DNA from: Myxococcaceae bacterium
GTDB lineage: Bacteria; Myxococcota; Myxococcia; Myxococcales; Myxococcaceae
NCBI GenBank assembly: GCA_016926755.1
Contig: JAFGNZ010000224.1
Coordinates: 1-64,000 of the forward strand
Direction of reading: 5' to 3'
DNA: 64,000 nucleotides
The notes below the pieces were generated by a model. The model did no database searches and was not told the origin of the DNA. It worked only from the letters and a program-made list of their open reading frames with translations. Below are positions 1 through 13,100 of the stretch, one piece after another. Numbering within the stretch: position 1 is the first letter of the stretch; every line of letters starts with the position of its first letter. The position numbers and the translations under genes are program-made.

Positions 1-1138
1 GCGCCCATAGCCTCCGTGGCTGCCGGCCACGCCCTCCCGCCCGCTGGACACGTTGCCCTGCGTGCGCCCCGCCTTCTGCGCATTGGCCCCCTGGAACCCT
101 CCCAGGTACCCCTTCTCGCTCACGTCAATGCTGGCCCCGCTCCCCACCACCACCGCACCGCTCACCTCCAGCTCCAGCGGGTGCACCTGCTCGGTGCTCG
201 CTGTCTGCGCCCTCACGTACGCGCCGCTCCCCGTCACGCTCAGGCTCGACAGCTTCAGCGGCACTCCTCCCGCCACCACCAGCCCCGCGCTGCTACCCGA
301 CACCTCCACCGCCACTCCCTCCGCAAACCCCCACGGTTGCGTGAACGACACCACCGCATTGGCCACCCGGAGTCCCGTCACCTGCGGCGCCGAGAAGCTG
401 GCAATCGTCGTCCACGCTCCCAGCACCAGCTGCCCCACATTTTCCGCCTGCAGGTGGCCGTCGAACGTCGCCTGGCCCGAGGTGAGCTGCAGCGTCCCGA
501 CCGTCACGTCTCCGGACACATGCACGTTGGCGCCTCGGCTCACGACCAGCCGATCGAAGTGGCCTCCCGCCAACGGCGTGGCCTTCACATCCGTAATACC
601 GAAGACGCTTTCGCTGTCGAAGATGAGCTCGCCATGGTCCTGCGCCGTCCCCTTCAGGAAGACGGTGCCCGCTCCCCCCGCGAAGCTCTCCGCCCACACA
701 TGGCTCAGATCGAAGGTGCTGGTCGCCGTGTCGTAGTACACGGCCACACGCCCGCCGCCTCCGTAGAAGCCCCCCAGCGCTTCGATACTGCCGCCGCCCG
801 TCAGCGCGCCGACCTCCACACGGACGCCGCCGCCGGCACCCGAGTAGTAGCTGTCAGTCCCGTTGGCCATCAGCTTCCCGTCCAGCCTCAAGCTGCCCGC
901 CTTCAGCCGGATGAGGCCGCCGCCGTTGCCTCCGGGCGAGCTGACGCTCTCGCCCGCTCCTCCCGCGCCCATCTCTGTCGGGTTCGCGTAGTCCCCGTAC
1001 ACCTCCACCGGCGCCACGGCGCCGCTGTACCCGTAGCCTCCGTGGCTGCCGGCCACCTCTTCCAGCCCACTGGACACGTTGCCTTGCGTGCGCCCCGCCT
1101 TCTGCGCATTGGCCCCCTGGAACCCTCCCAGGTACCCC
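1..1138 (-). repeat. 342-codon glycine-rich direct repeat, second copy cut by window edge
   Basis: Bases 59-112 and 1085-1138 are identical over 54 nucleotides, an offset of exactly 1026 bases (342 codons), and the flanks are also close (11-30 matches 1037-1056). The encoded unit starts with a YLGGFQGANAQKAG motif, passes through GSHGGYG-like and GGGG-rich loops, and continues as a beta-helix-like or passenger-like stretch with strands such as GGRVAVYYD. Such near-identity, unlike the divergent Ig array, suggests recent duplication or conversion. More copies may follow beyond base 1. Confidence 0.85.
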
Positions 1139-4100
1139 CGGCCGCTCACGTCGATGCGGCTCGTGGCATCCACGCGCACCGCCCCCGTCACGACCAGATC
1201 CAGCACGTTGCGGCCCGACACTCCCTGCTGGCTGTGGGTGAGGATCGAGTGCTCCAGCACGTACACGTTGCGGAACGTGTGCTGGCCGTCCACTCGCAGC
1301 ATCTTGCCGCCTCGGATGATGATGTCCTGGTTCTCGAAGCGGAAGTCGTCCGCGGCGATGACGTCCGTCACCTCGGTGGGCTGCTGCGGCTCGACGACCG
1401 GCACCTCCAGGGAGGCCTCGTGCTGCAGGCCCATCAGGTCCTGCGCCACCAGGGACACCACCACCGTGCCCGTGGACGTCGGCGAGTACACCTGGCGCAG
1501 CACCACGCCCGCGGACGGCGACAGGAGCCTGTTGCCCACCCGGACGCCATTCACCCGGAACTCCGCCCAGGCGAGGGTCGCGCGCTCGTCGAGCACCTTG
1601 CCCGCGAGCTCCGCATCCACGCCGGTGCTCATATAGGCAATGGGGGTCAGCTGGGCGACGGGCGGCTGGTTCGGATTCAGCGTGAACGTCTGGCTGGCCG
1701 CCGTGCTCTCGCCGAGGTTGTCTTCAGCGATCGCCGCCACCACCACCTGGCTGGTGCTCTCAGTTGTCGCGACATCCCTGCACACCTCGCGGCACGCGGC
1801 GCCGCATGAGGTGGGCAGGGCCTCCATCGGCACGCCGTCCACCGTGGCGGCGAGGCCCGTGACGCTGAAGTTGTCAGTCGCCCGGGCGCACAGGCGCACC
1901 GTCTCCCCCCTCAGCGCCGGATTGGGCGACATGCTGAAGCTGAGCACCGGCGGCGAGTTGTCCAGCAGCGTCGTGGTGCGCTCCACCTCCGCCGTCCGCC
2001 CGCGCAGATCGGTGGCGACGGCGCGGAACACCACCGCCGTCTGCACCTCGAGCCTGGGGAGGGTGTACGTGGCGGTGATGGCAGAGCCAGTGCTGGCCGC
2101 GAGCTCCACTCCGTCCGCGTAGAGCCGCAGCGAGGCCAGATCCCCGTTCGGATCCGAGGCGCTGGCGCGAACGCTCACGGGCGTCCCCTCGGTCGCGCTC
2201 TGCGGCGGCTCGCTCCCTACGAACGACACCACCGGGGGCTCTCCGTCCGGGAGGACCGTGTAGCTCTTCTCGTTGACCGTGCGCCGGCCCGCGGCGTCCT
2301 CCGCGATCGCGCTCAACGTCACCTGCTGTCCCACCGCCTCCTCGGGCAGCAGGAGCGCGTAGGCAAGGCTCACGCTGCCATCGGACTCCTCGGGCGCAGC
2401 GGCCAGCTCCACGCCGTCCTTCTCGAGCGACAGGCGCACCGCGCCATCATCAGAGGCCTGCAGCTGGAGGGCGTTGACGAACGGACTCGCCCTCAACACG
2501 GCAGGCAACCCCACGGGCATTGCCGGAGCCTGGGTGTCGGGCAGCAGTTGCAGGACGACAGCGGCCTCCGCGATCCGCCCTGCCGCATCCGTGAGCACCA
2601 CCTTGAGCGGAGTGCTCGCCGTCGCGCTCACCACGGGCAGGCGCACCAGCCCAACGAGGCGCTCCGGATCAGCCGGGTCCGGCGCGAGGTTGCCCAGGTG
2701 CAGCATCCCCAGCATCACCGCCGCCGAAACCGGCGACAGCCCACCCGTGCGCCTGGCCGCCACGGAGATGACGGCGCCCGAGCGTGCAGTGCCTGAAGAG
2801 GGTGCCAGCAGCGACACGACCGGCGCGCCCGCGGTGGGGGCCTTCACTTCGACGACGAGCGCGGGTGACAGCGCCTCCGAGCCGCCCGCTCCACGCACGC
2901 GCAGCTGGACCTTGTGGCGCTGGCCCACCACGGACTGCCCGGGCACCGTCCAGCGCGCCCGCAGGCCCGTCTCATCCACTGCCACCACGGGCTGATCGTC
3001 CACGATCAGCTCCGCATCATCCAGGCCCAGGCCCCCCGCCAGCGCCGACAGGAACACCTCCGCGCCGGCCTCCACGGGCACCGGACTGGCCGGCGTGAAC
3101 ACCCGCGCCGAGGGCACCGCCGCGGCCGGCGGCACGAAGGCCCGCACTCCCGCGCTGGAGTCCGCCACGAGCAGCCGGCCAGCGGCCAGCACGGCGTCAC
3201 GCGCAAAGGAGGCCGCCACCTGCATCAGGCGCGTGGCAGGCTGGCCTTCCGGAAGGTGCCACAGCTCCACTCCCGCGGTGCCCTCGCTCACGAGGGCCAG
3301 CCGCCCCTCCAGCCGCACGCGCTGCACGGCGCCAGCCGTAGGGATGGTGCCCACCAGCTGCGGCGCCGAGGCATCCTCCAGCGAGTAGACGTGCAGCGAC
3401 GTCACCCCGCCAGCCACCGCCAGAGGCCCGTCGAGCGCCACCGCCGTCGCCGCCACGGGCAGGGTGGCCACGCGCCGCAGCTGCCCGGAGGGCGCCACCT
3501 CCACCACCGCCACGCCCTGCGCCCCCAACGCCACCAGCGCGCGCGCCTCCTCGCCGGCCACGTCCGAGGCCGCGCTGCCCAGCAGCAGGGACGCCTTCCC
3601 ATCTCCCGCGGGCCAGCGCACCGACTGCACGGTGCCCGCCGCCACGGTCCACAGCCGCCGCGGCGCCGCGGCGAAGTGCTCGACATTACCGAGCGCATTC
3701 AGCAGCTGGGAGCGGGCGCTGTCCGCCTGCAGCGTGCCCGCGGCGGTCTCCACCACCACCTTGAGCTGGGTGCCATCCAGCACCAGCACGTCACGGCCGG
3801 AGCGCTCCACCTGGCGCACGTCCGTCCCCGCCAGCAGCGCTCCCGTGGCGCGCACGTCCGCGCTGCCCACCGCGTCCAGCGCCTGCACGCCGGCGCCCCG
3901 AGCCGCCGCCAGCGCCCCCCCACGGAATGGCGCCAAGCCCATGGCCGTGTCCGGAATCGCCGCCAGGCCGGCGGGCGCCGCGGGCGTCGGCGTGGGCAGC
4001 CGCAGCGCCTGCACTCCTCCCGGCCCGGTCGCCAGCAGCAGGCCGCCGCCGAGGAGCAGCTCGCGCGCCTCCAGCGCCGAGCGTGCCATCACCCGCGGCT

Positions 4101-7100
4101 GCGCGGGCTCGCGGAAGTCGACCACCCGCAGCCAGCCGTCGTCGCACGCGACGTAGGCCACCCCGCGCACCACCTCCAGCGCACGCACCCCCGCTGGCAG
4201 CGACACGTCCGCCACCTGCGTCAACGTCTGGCCGCTCCCCCGCACCCACGCCCGCAGCGAGCGGTCCGTCCCCACCATCACGAGATCCCCATCCGCCTGC
4301 GCGGCCCGCACCAGCGCCGGGTGGACGGACAGCGACTGGAAGCCGAGCTGCCCTGCCTCGCTCCCCACCGGCACCCGCACCGAGGACGCGCTCTCCAGCA
4401 CCAGGGGCCCCTCCGCCAGCGCTCCCAGCAGTCGGCCGGAGCCGCCCTGTGCCATCGCCAGGCGCAGCGGCGCGGAGGGATCCCCCACGTCCCAGTACTC
4501 CACCACGTCCTGCCCGTTGCGCACGCGCGCCGTGTAGAACCGATCAGCCGATGCCACGTGGGTGTAGCGGCCCTCCAGCCGCGCCACCACCGCGGGCGAC
4601 TCCGGCGTGCCCACGTCCACCAGCCACAGGCCCCCCTCGTCCAGCGCCAGCGCCACATGCGAGCCCAGCGCCGCGAGGCCCACCGGCGCCTGGGGCGTTG
4701 CCACGGCTCCCAGCTCCTCCAGCGCCGGCTCCTCGGCCGTCCCGGACAGGCGCCCCACCCACAGCCCTGTCGCCGTGGCCACGTACAGCCGATCTCCCAG
4801 CCGCGCCATGCGCCCGGCGCCCTCCAGCGACACGCCCGCCACCGGGATGGGCAGCGCGGGCGCGACCACCGTGCGCGCCGACGTCGCCACCGCCGAGTTG
4901 CCGGAGCGATCCACCGCGCTCGCGCGCACCTCCAGCACCGCCCCAGCCGGCGCGTCCGCGGGCACGAGGAAGCGCAGCTCGGCGCCTCCCATGGCGCGCC
5001 GCACGCCCTCCAGCCAGATCTCCACCGACACCCGCTCCAACCCCACCGCGTCCGAGGTGATCGCGCGGACCGCCAGCTCGCTGCCCGCGGCCACCGTCCC
5101 GCCGGAGGGATCCACCGAGAGCGCGAGCGACGGCGCCACCAGATCGTCCACCACGGTGAGCGGCAGCGCCACGGGCTCGGACTCACGCCCCGCCCCGTCT
5201 CGGGCCACCGCCTTCACCACCACCGTGCGCGCCCCCACGCCGAGCGGCATCAGCAGCGAGGCCTCCACGTCCGAGCCCTCGAGCCGCGCCGCCTCCACGT
5301 CATCCACGAAGAAGCGCACCACGTCACCCGCGGAGCCAGGCGTGAGCTGAGCACGCACCCTCACGAGGCTGCCCTCGTAGATCGGCCCTGTGTCCACGCG
5401 CCCCAGCCACACGCCCGGGCCCATGCCGCCCGTCCCATCTCGCACGATCACCGTGCGCTCCACCGGCGCTCCACGGCGGCCCTCGGCGTCCACCGCGACC
5501 CACGTCACCTTGAGCGACACGTCCGCTCCCACCAGGGGCGCGCGCAGCTCACCGGACAGCGCCGGGGCCACCAGCTCCACCGGCTCCGAGCCCTCGAGCG
5601 TCACCTCCACCCTGGCGACCCGCGCCGGATCGACCGGCGCCGCCACCACCGCGAAGATCGCCCCCTCCTGGACCTCGAGGGGCACCTGCGCATCGGCGAG
5701 CTCCGGCCCTGCTCCGGCGTCGAACAGGGACACCTCGCGCGAGGCTCGGGCCTGGCGACCCGCAAGGTCGCGCACCACCAGCTCCACCACCGCCGTGTCA
5801 CCCGCGAGCGGCAGATCGACGTGGCTCGGCAGGCGCCCGTCGCGCGTGTCCAGGACAACCCCGTTGAGGACCAGCTCGGCGCTGAAGCCGTTGAGCGGCA
5901 GCACCTCGTCCGACACCTGAGCCCCCAGCGCCATCCGCGCCCCGCGAGCCCCCAACGAGGGGAGCCCCAGGGTCAACTGCGGAGTGGCCGGGCCTCGCGC
6001 GACGCCCAGGCGCGCCAGTCCGCGAGGCAGCCCACCCATGAGCGCCCCGGGGGCCAGCACCGCCGGGCCACGCACCGCCGGATACACGCCCGCACTCGCG
6101 GGCGCACCGCGCACGTCGAGCACGCGCGCCCCCTCCGCCGTCCCCACGATCAGCAGCTCGGCGAAGGCCGCCGCGCTGAGCGCAGGCGCGCCCAGAGGGG
6201 CCTCCCCACGCGCGGTGAGCGTGCCGGCCGACGCATCCACCGAGAAGCAGCTCACCTTCGCGCCGGCCACACAGGCGCCACCATCCGCCAGCGCCGCCAG
6301 CACCTTGAAGGACTCCGTGTCCAGAGCGGCGCGCGCAAGCACTCGCGGTGCATGCGGCACGGCGGCGTCCACCGCGACGAGCTCACCGTCAGCGAGCGCG
6401 AAGAGCCGCTCGCCTTCCGCCGCGAGGGCGGACACCGGGCCCAGCAGCAGCCGGCCAGCCCTGGTGCCCTGGGCGTCGCGCAGCTCCACGCCCTCATCCG
6501 TGGCGAGCGCGAGCCAGGAGCCCGCGCCGTCCAGCGCCAGAGGCTCCCGCGCCAGCGGTGTCGAGCCCTGTGGCTCGAGCCCAGGCAGCGCGAAGGACTC
6601 CAGCGCTCCGGCCCCGCCACGGCGCACCGCCACCACCACCGCGCTCCCCACGAAGGCTGCACCCACCGGCTCGCCGGAGAAGGTGCGCGCGGCCAGGCGC
6701 GCCCCGCTCTGCTGCGAGCGCAGCTCCACCACCCCCGCCCCACCGCCATCCGAGCGCACCACCAGCACGTGCTCCCCGCGTGCGGTGAGCGCCACGGGCT
6801 CGAGCGCGTCGGGCGCATCCTCCACCACGGCGGCCTGCCCGCTGGAGAAGACGGCCATCGCCCCCGTGCGCTCCGCCACGCCCGAGGCTCCACCTGGAGC
6901 CGTCACGCCCGCGCGTGCCACCACCGGAGCCCCCTCCGGGCCCTCCGGCAACAGCGCCTCGCCACGCCCACCGCCCAGGGAAGAGTGGAGCGGCACGTCC
7001 GCCCCCGCCACGCTGAGCGACAGCGCTGGCGCTCCGGCACCCTCCGCCTCACCCACCAGCACGAGGTTGGAGCCACCGAGCAGCAGCGAGCCGCCAGGCT

Positions 7101-10100
7101 CCTGCTCGAGCGACACGGTGACTGCTCCCTGGCCATCGTCCGCCACCATCACCTGGCGACGCACGAGGGCGCTCGTCACGCCGGAGCGGTCCGTCGCCTG
7201 CGCCTCCAGCGCCAGCGACGCCGAGCCACTGTCCAGCACCGGCGCCATGAAGGTGTGCCGCCATGGCTCCCGCGTCAGCACCGCCTCCTGGGCGCCCGCA
7301 CGCACCACCACCGAGGCCACTCCCGCCGGGGCTGCGACATCCACCACTACCTCGAAGGGCCTGCCCTCCTGCAAGGTGGCGCCCTCGGCTGGAGTGCGCA
7401 TGGCCACGTACGGCCGAGCCGACGGTGGCTCCACGCTGAACGTCGCCGTGGCCTCCCCCGCATTGCCGCGCCGATCGAGGGCCACCATCCGCACCGTGTG
7501 GCTCTCCGTGTCCGTCACGACCGGGGCCGCCCACGCCAGGCTCCACGGCGCCTGCGAGGCGCTGCCCACCCGCGCGCCATCCACGAAGAACTCCACCTCC
7601 TGGACGCCGTTGGTGTCGACGGCCTTTGCCTCCAGCCGCACCTTCGCGCCGCCCACCACTCGCATCCCCGTCACGGGCGAGAGCACCGTCACGGCAGGCG
7701 CGGTCACGTCCCGGGTGACAGTGAGGGTGCGCGGCTCGGCCGCGGCCACCTGACCGCGATCGTCGGTCGCGAAGGCCGTCAGCACCTGTGTGATGCTGGC
7801 GGCCTCCCCGGGCACCGCGCCGACCAGCACCTGATGATTCAGGAGCGCGGTGCTCGTCCCGCTCGCCACGCTCTTGCGCGCCAGCGACACGCCGCCCAGC
7901 TGGAGCTCCAGGGACGCGAGCGCGTGGTTGTCGGAGGCCGACACCACCACGTCCACCGCCGCGCCCTCCTCGAGCGTGAGGGCCGCCTGCGGCTGCTGGA
8001 AGGACACGGACGGGGGCGCGTCATCCACCACCTGCACCGTCACCTTCATGCTGCGGCTGTTGCCGCTCGGATCCTGCGTCACGGCCACCAGCTCCGAGAG
8101 GCCTTCCGCGGCCTCCATGGGCCAGCGCACGGTGAAGGTGCCTTGCGCGCCGGGCACCACCTGGGCCCCGACGACGCTCAGGGAGGCTGTCACGAAGCTG
8201 CCGCTGTCATCGGAGCCCTGCACCTGGAACGTCCAGTCCACGGCCGCGGCGAACAGATCGCCGTCCGCCACCGCGCCGCCTCCCACGCGACGCAGCTGCA
8301 CCGTCGGAGGCACGGTGTCCACCGTGCGGAAGGTGCGCTCGTAGCCCGCAGCGACATTGCCCGCGACGTCCGCCACGCCCTGCGCGCTCAGCACGTACAT
8401 CGTGGTGGACGCCAGGGGCGCCGCGGGAGTGAAGCGCAGGGTGCGCCCGTCTCCCATCAGCACCGCCCCCCCGGGCTCCGCCACGCGCGACGGGTGGCGC
8501 AGCAGCCGCAGGCCGCCCGCGCTGGAGGCCGCCAACGGCTCGTCGAAGCGCACCTCGAAGGCCGACGCGAGCGGCACCTCCAGGACCCCCACCGTGTCCA
8601 TCGGCTCCACGCGCACCACCGCGGGCGGACGCACGTCCCCACGGTAGAGGGCGCTCTCCACCTGCAGCGGCGGAGTCCCCGGCTGCCGCAAGGTGAGGGC
8701 CAGGAATCCCTCCAGGCCAGCAGGCACCAGCGCCTCGATCCGATCCGGCGCCCAGTTGCGGGTGGACACCAGCACCCCGTTGAACAGCACCTCCAGCCCG
8801 CGGGTGAAGCCCGCGCCCGAGATGCGAACCCAGCCCCCCGCCAGATCCACCGTGCCAGGCGTCACCCCCGCGAAGGTGAGCGGCGCCACATAGAGGAAGT
8901 TCGAGGGCGCGCGCGCCTCCGCGCCATCCTGCCGCACCACCCGCACCACCGCCGGCCCCGCGGAGGCCGCGGACGGCAGCGCCACGCGCAGCAGCTCCGG
9001 CTGGGCCTCCTCGAGCCGCGCCGCCTCCACTCCGCCGATGAAGACGCGGGTGGAGCTGTCGAAGCCAGCACCCACCACGTCCACGGGGATGCCTCCCACC
9101 ACCGGGCCGCTGCCGGGCGTCACCGCGTCCACGCGCAGCGACACGGGCTCGCCACCCGCCCGGAGCGCGTACCGCCACGCCTCGGCCACGCTCCCGCCCA
9201 CGACCTCCGGCCTCGGGGCGAGCTGCACCCGGGCCGTGTACGTCCGCGCCGGATCCAGCGTCACCGCGGGCACGAACGACAGCGTGCCCTGCGCGCGCAC
9301 CAGCTCTCCCGGAACGAGCACGGCCCCATCCAGCAGCTCCAGCGTGGAGTTGCTCGCCACCGCCGCCGGCAGCTCCACCGGCAGCGCCACCGTGACCGCC
9401 GCCCCCGGCGCCACGCGCCCACCGGGCACCGGCGCCAGGGTGTCCACCGTGGGGTACGGCAGCTTCAACAGCTGGAGCGAGCCGCCAGAGCCCACCACGG
9501 CCGTACCGTTGATCACCACCGCGCCCTGGCCTGTGCCCACCGACGCGAAGGTGCGCTCGCGCAGGCCGTCCGTGACGTCCACCCAGGAGACACGGCCCGG
9601 GCGGGCGGCCAGCAGCCACGGCCCGGAGAGGGAGAGCGCGCTCGAGGTGCTGCCATTGCCGTCCACCGCGGAGGCCAGGATGACGGGCGTGGCCGCATCC
9701 GTGACGTCCAGCAGCTGCAGGCGCCCGCCCGCGGCCACCGCCACGCGCGTCCCCTCGCGCGCCAGCCCGCCCACCGGCGCCCCCAGCCCGCGCACCATGC
9801 CGAGCAAGGGCAGGCTGCTGCTCTCCGTGCCGCGCAGCTCGAGGCGCGAGTTCACGCCGTCCTCCACGAGCACCAGCAGGACGTCCTCCACCACTTCGAG
9901 ATCGCGCACGACGCCCGGGCCGAGGAGGGTGCGGCCCACCACCGCGTACGCCCCCGCCACGGGCTCCAGCAGCGCCAGCTCGCTGCTCCCCGCCATCGCC
10001 ACATAGAGGGTCGTCCGGCCGGCAGCCACCGCCTGGATGCTGGGAGCGCTCGTCGGGGCGAGCCTCACACGCTCCAGCTCATCCGGGCTGCAGGCCGAGC

Positions 10101-13100
10101 GCGGCACCGGGCCGCATGCCGCCACGTCATAGCGGACCACCTCGCCCTGGCCGGCCAGGAACAGCTCATCGCCGCGAACGGCCAGATCCACCGGGAGGCT
10201 CACACCGTCCACAGTGTCGGCGGGCCATGGGCTCGCTGGGGTGCTGAAGTCCACCGCCTCGAGGCTCCCCGCGCGAGCCACGAAGAGCCGGTGCCCGCGG
10301 CGCGCCAGCACGGTGCCCATGCCCTCCAGCTTGAGGCCTGGCGCGAGCGTGAAGGTGAAGCCCTCGGCGAGCGCGGCGCGCTGCGGCGGCACTCCGGGCG
10401 TCGCCACGGCCAGCTCCACACGCCCCGTCACCCCCTCTGGGATCTCCACCTGGAGCGCCCCGGCGTCGTTGAGCACCACGCTGCGCGCGGGCACTCCGCC
10501 GAACGTGACCTGAGAGCCCGGGAAGAGCCCCTCACCCGTGATCGTCACCACCTGGTTGCTGCCGTAGGGCGCGGAGACAGGCAGCACCGAGGCGATGGTC
10601 GGCTTCACGAGGTAGCGGTACGCCCCCAGCTTCAGATCCGAGAGGAGGTTCGGGTTGATGACCTCGACGGCCGCCGCGCCCGCCTTCCCGGGTGGCACAC
10701 GGACACGCACCGAGCGGCCATCCGGCGCCACCGCCAGGACCTGCGCCGACAGCCCCCCCACACGAACGGAGCACCCCTGGAGGAAGCCACTGCCGAGCAC
10801 GTCCACCTCGTCCTCACCCGCCTCCAGCCCGTACGCCGGAGACACGGCGGTGATCAGCGGCCGCTCCTGAGAGGCGTTGCTCCCCGTGAGGAAGCGCACC
10901 TTCACCTCGGTGCCGAGCGTCGAGCCCCGCAGGTCCGCCAACCCGGCGCCCACGCGCAGCTCGTACGCCGTGTTCAGCGCGAGGGGCGCGTAGGGCACCA
11001 GCACCACCTGCCCCCCCTGCTCGTCCGCGCTCACCTGCCGCGCCACTGGCACCGCCTCGCCGTCGAACCGGGCCAGCGTCACCTCACCGGCGGTGGCCGC
11101 ATCCGGCAGCGCGTTGAGGAGCACGCGCGCCACCTCGCCAGGCGCCACCCTCTCACCCTCGCCGGGCCGGGTCCCTCGCACCTCCAGCGTGTCCAGCTCC
11201 ACCGAGGCCAGGGCGCCCGCCAGCGGGAGATCCTTGTCCTCCGGATCGCTCAGCGGCAGCTCCACGGGCGTGCCCTGGCGATCCAGCACGAGCGTGCCCA
11301 CCAGGAGGTAGCGGCCCATGAGCGCCAGCGTGCGCGCGTCGCCCACCACGGCGGCGCGGCTCAGCCGCACGGGCGGGGCCCCCACCGGCACGGCGAAGCG
11401 CTGCACCTTGCCACCACCGGCCGCCACGTACGCCACGCCCGCCGCCACCCGCGTCTGCTCGGCGGACACCCAGTGCCCACCCAGCGGATCATCCACCACC
11501 AGCGTGCCGGCGGGCGCCGGGCTCGCCGGGTCCGCCAGCTCGTAGATGGCCACCTGCTTCGCGCTCCCCTGCGACAGGAAGGCGCGCGTGCCCTCCGCGG
11601 TGACATGCACCGCGGGCGCCACCAGCTCCACCGAGCCCAGCTCCACCAGGTCTCCCGTGCGCGCGTCCAGCACGTGCAGCCGTGGCGCCTGCGCGGAGGC
11701 GCTCGAGACCAGCAGGTGCGGCCCGTGCAGCGCCAGCGCGCTCACCCCGCCAGGGATCGTTCGCGTCCCCACGCGCAGCGGCTTGCGCTCGTCGTCGGAC
11801 ACGTCGAACACCTTGATCCCCTGAGCGTCGCCGACGAACAGCAGCGCCCCGCCGAGGGCGATGTCCGTCGCCTCGCCTTCCACCAGGATCGTCGCCGTCT
11901 CGTGGGCCTCCGCCGGACGCTCGACATCCACCCGGCGAACGCCACCGGCGCCCGCCGCCACGAAGACGGCATTGCCCCGCTTGAGCACCCGGCGCGCCCC
12001 GCCGCTCCCCGGGAAGATCAACGGAGGGTTGATGGACGTGACGTGCGTGGGCTCGCTCAGGTTGGCGAGCAGCAGCCCGCCCTGGCTCGTCTTGCGGTCG
12101 GCCTTCAGCAGCTGGCCGTCGCTGCTGTAGATGTCCACGGTGGCCCCCAGCGCCGCGTAGGCCACGCCCCCCTCGATCACCACGTCTCGCACGGGCGGCG
12201 TGTCCAGCCGCGCCACCGCGCCCGAGCCATACAGGAACGCCGCCGGCAGCGTGAAGGCTTCGCTCCCCAGCCGCACCTCGACATCCACCACGCCCGCGGT
12301 GTGCGTGGGCGCCACCGCCTCGGCCTTCTGGGTGCCAGCCACGCGCACGTCGAACGCGGGGGTACCGCCAAAGATGACCCGCAGTCCGGGCGCGAACCCG
12401 CGGCCCTCGAGCTGCACGCGCACCCCACCCTGCTGCGGCGAGCGCTCCGGCGTCAGCCGGGTCAACTTGAGCGCCTCACGGTACACGAAGCCGCCGAGCC
12501 GCCGCGCGAACAGGCCGCTCGGGTCGCGCACCTCCACGGCCGCCGCGCCGGCCACTCCGCCGGGCGACGGGGGGACCACCAGCTCGATGAGCGTCTCGCT
12601 GAGCACCACGGCCTGCGCCTGCACTCCGCCCACCCACACGGTGCTGCCCTCGCGGAAGCCGCTGCCGGTGAGCACCGCCGCCGTCGGCAGCTCCGCGCGA
12701 CCCGAGGCGGGCTCGAGCGTCGCCAGCACCGGCTGCCGCGCCTGCTCGTCCACCACCTCGAAGGTTCCGGTGAACGCCGCCGCCTGCTGCCGCAGGTCGA
12801 AGGCGACGAGCCCATCCGCGTACACCTCCACCACGTCCCCTGGCTGGAAGGGCGCTTCCGGGGTGAAGAGCACCGACGAGCCGCGCACGGCGAACTCCAC
12901 CGTCTGGGTGCCCGCCACCGCGCCGCCCGTGCCATCCGCGTGCACCACGGACACCTGCAGCGTCTCCTCGGTGAGCGAGTCGGGCTTCACCGGCAGGGTG
13001 AAGTCCACCCGCACCTGCGTGCCCGGCGTCGCGAGCGAGCCCGGCGCGGGCACCATGCCCACCGGCAACAGCTCCACCGGCGGGATGGACTGCAGGGTGC

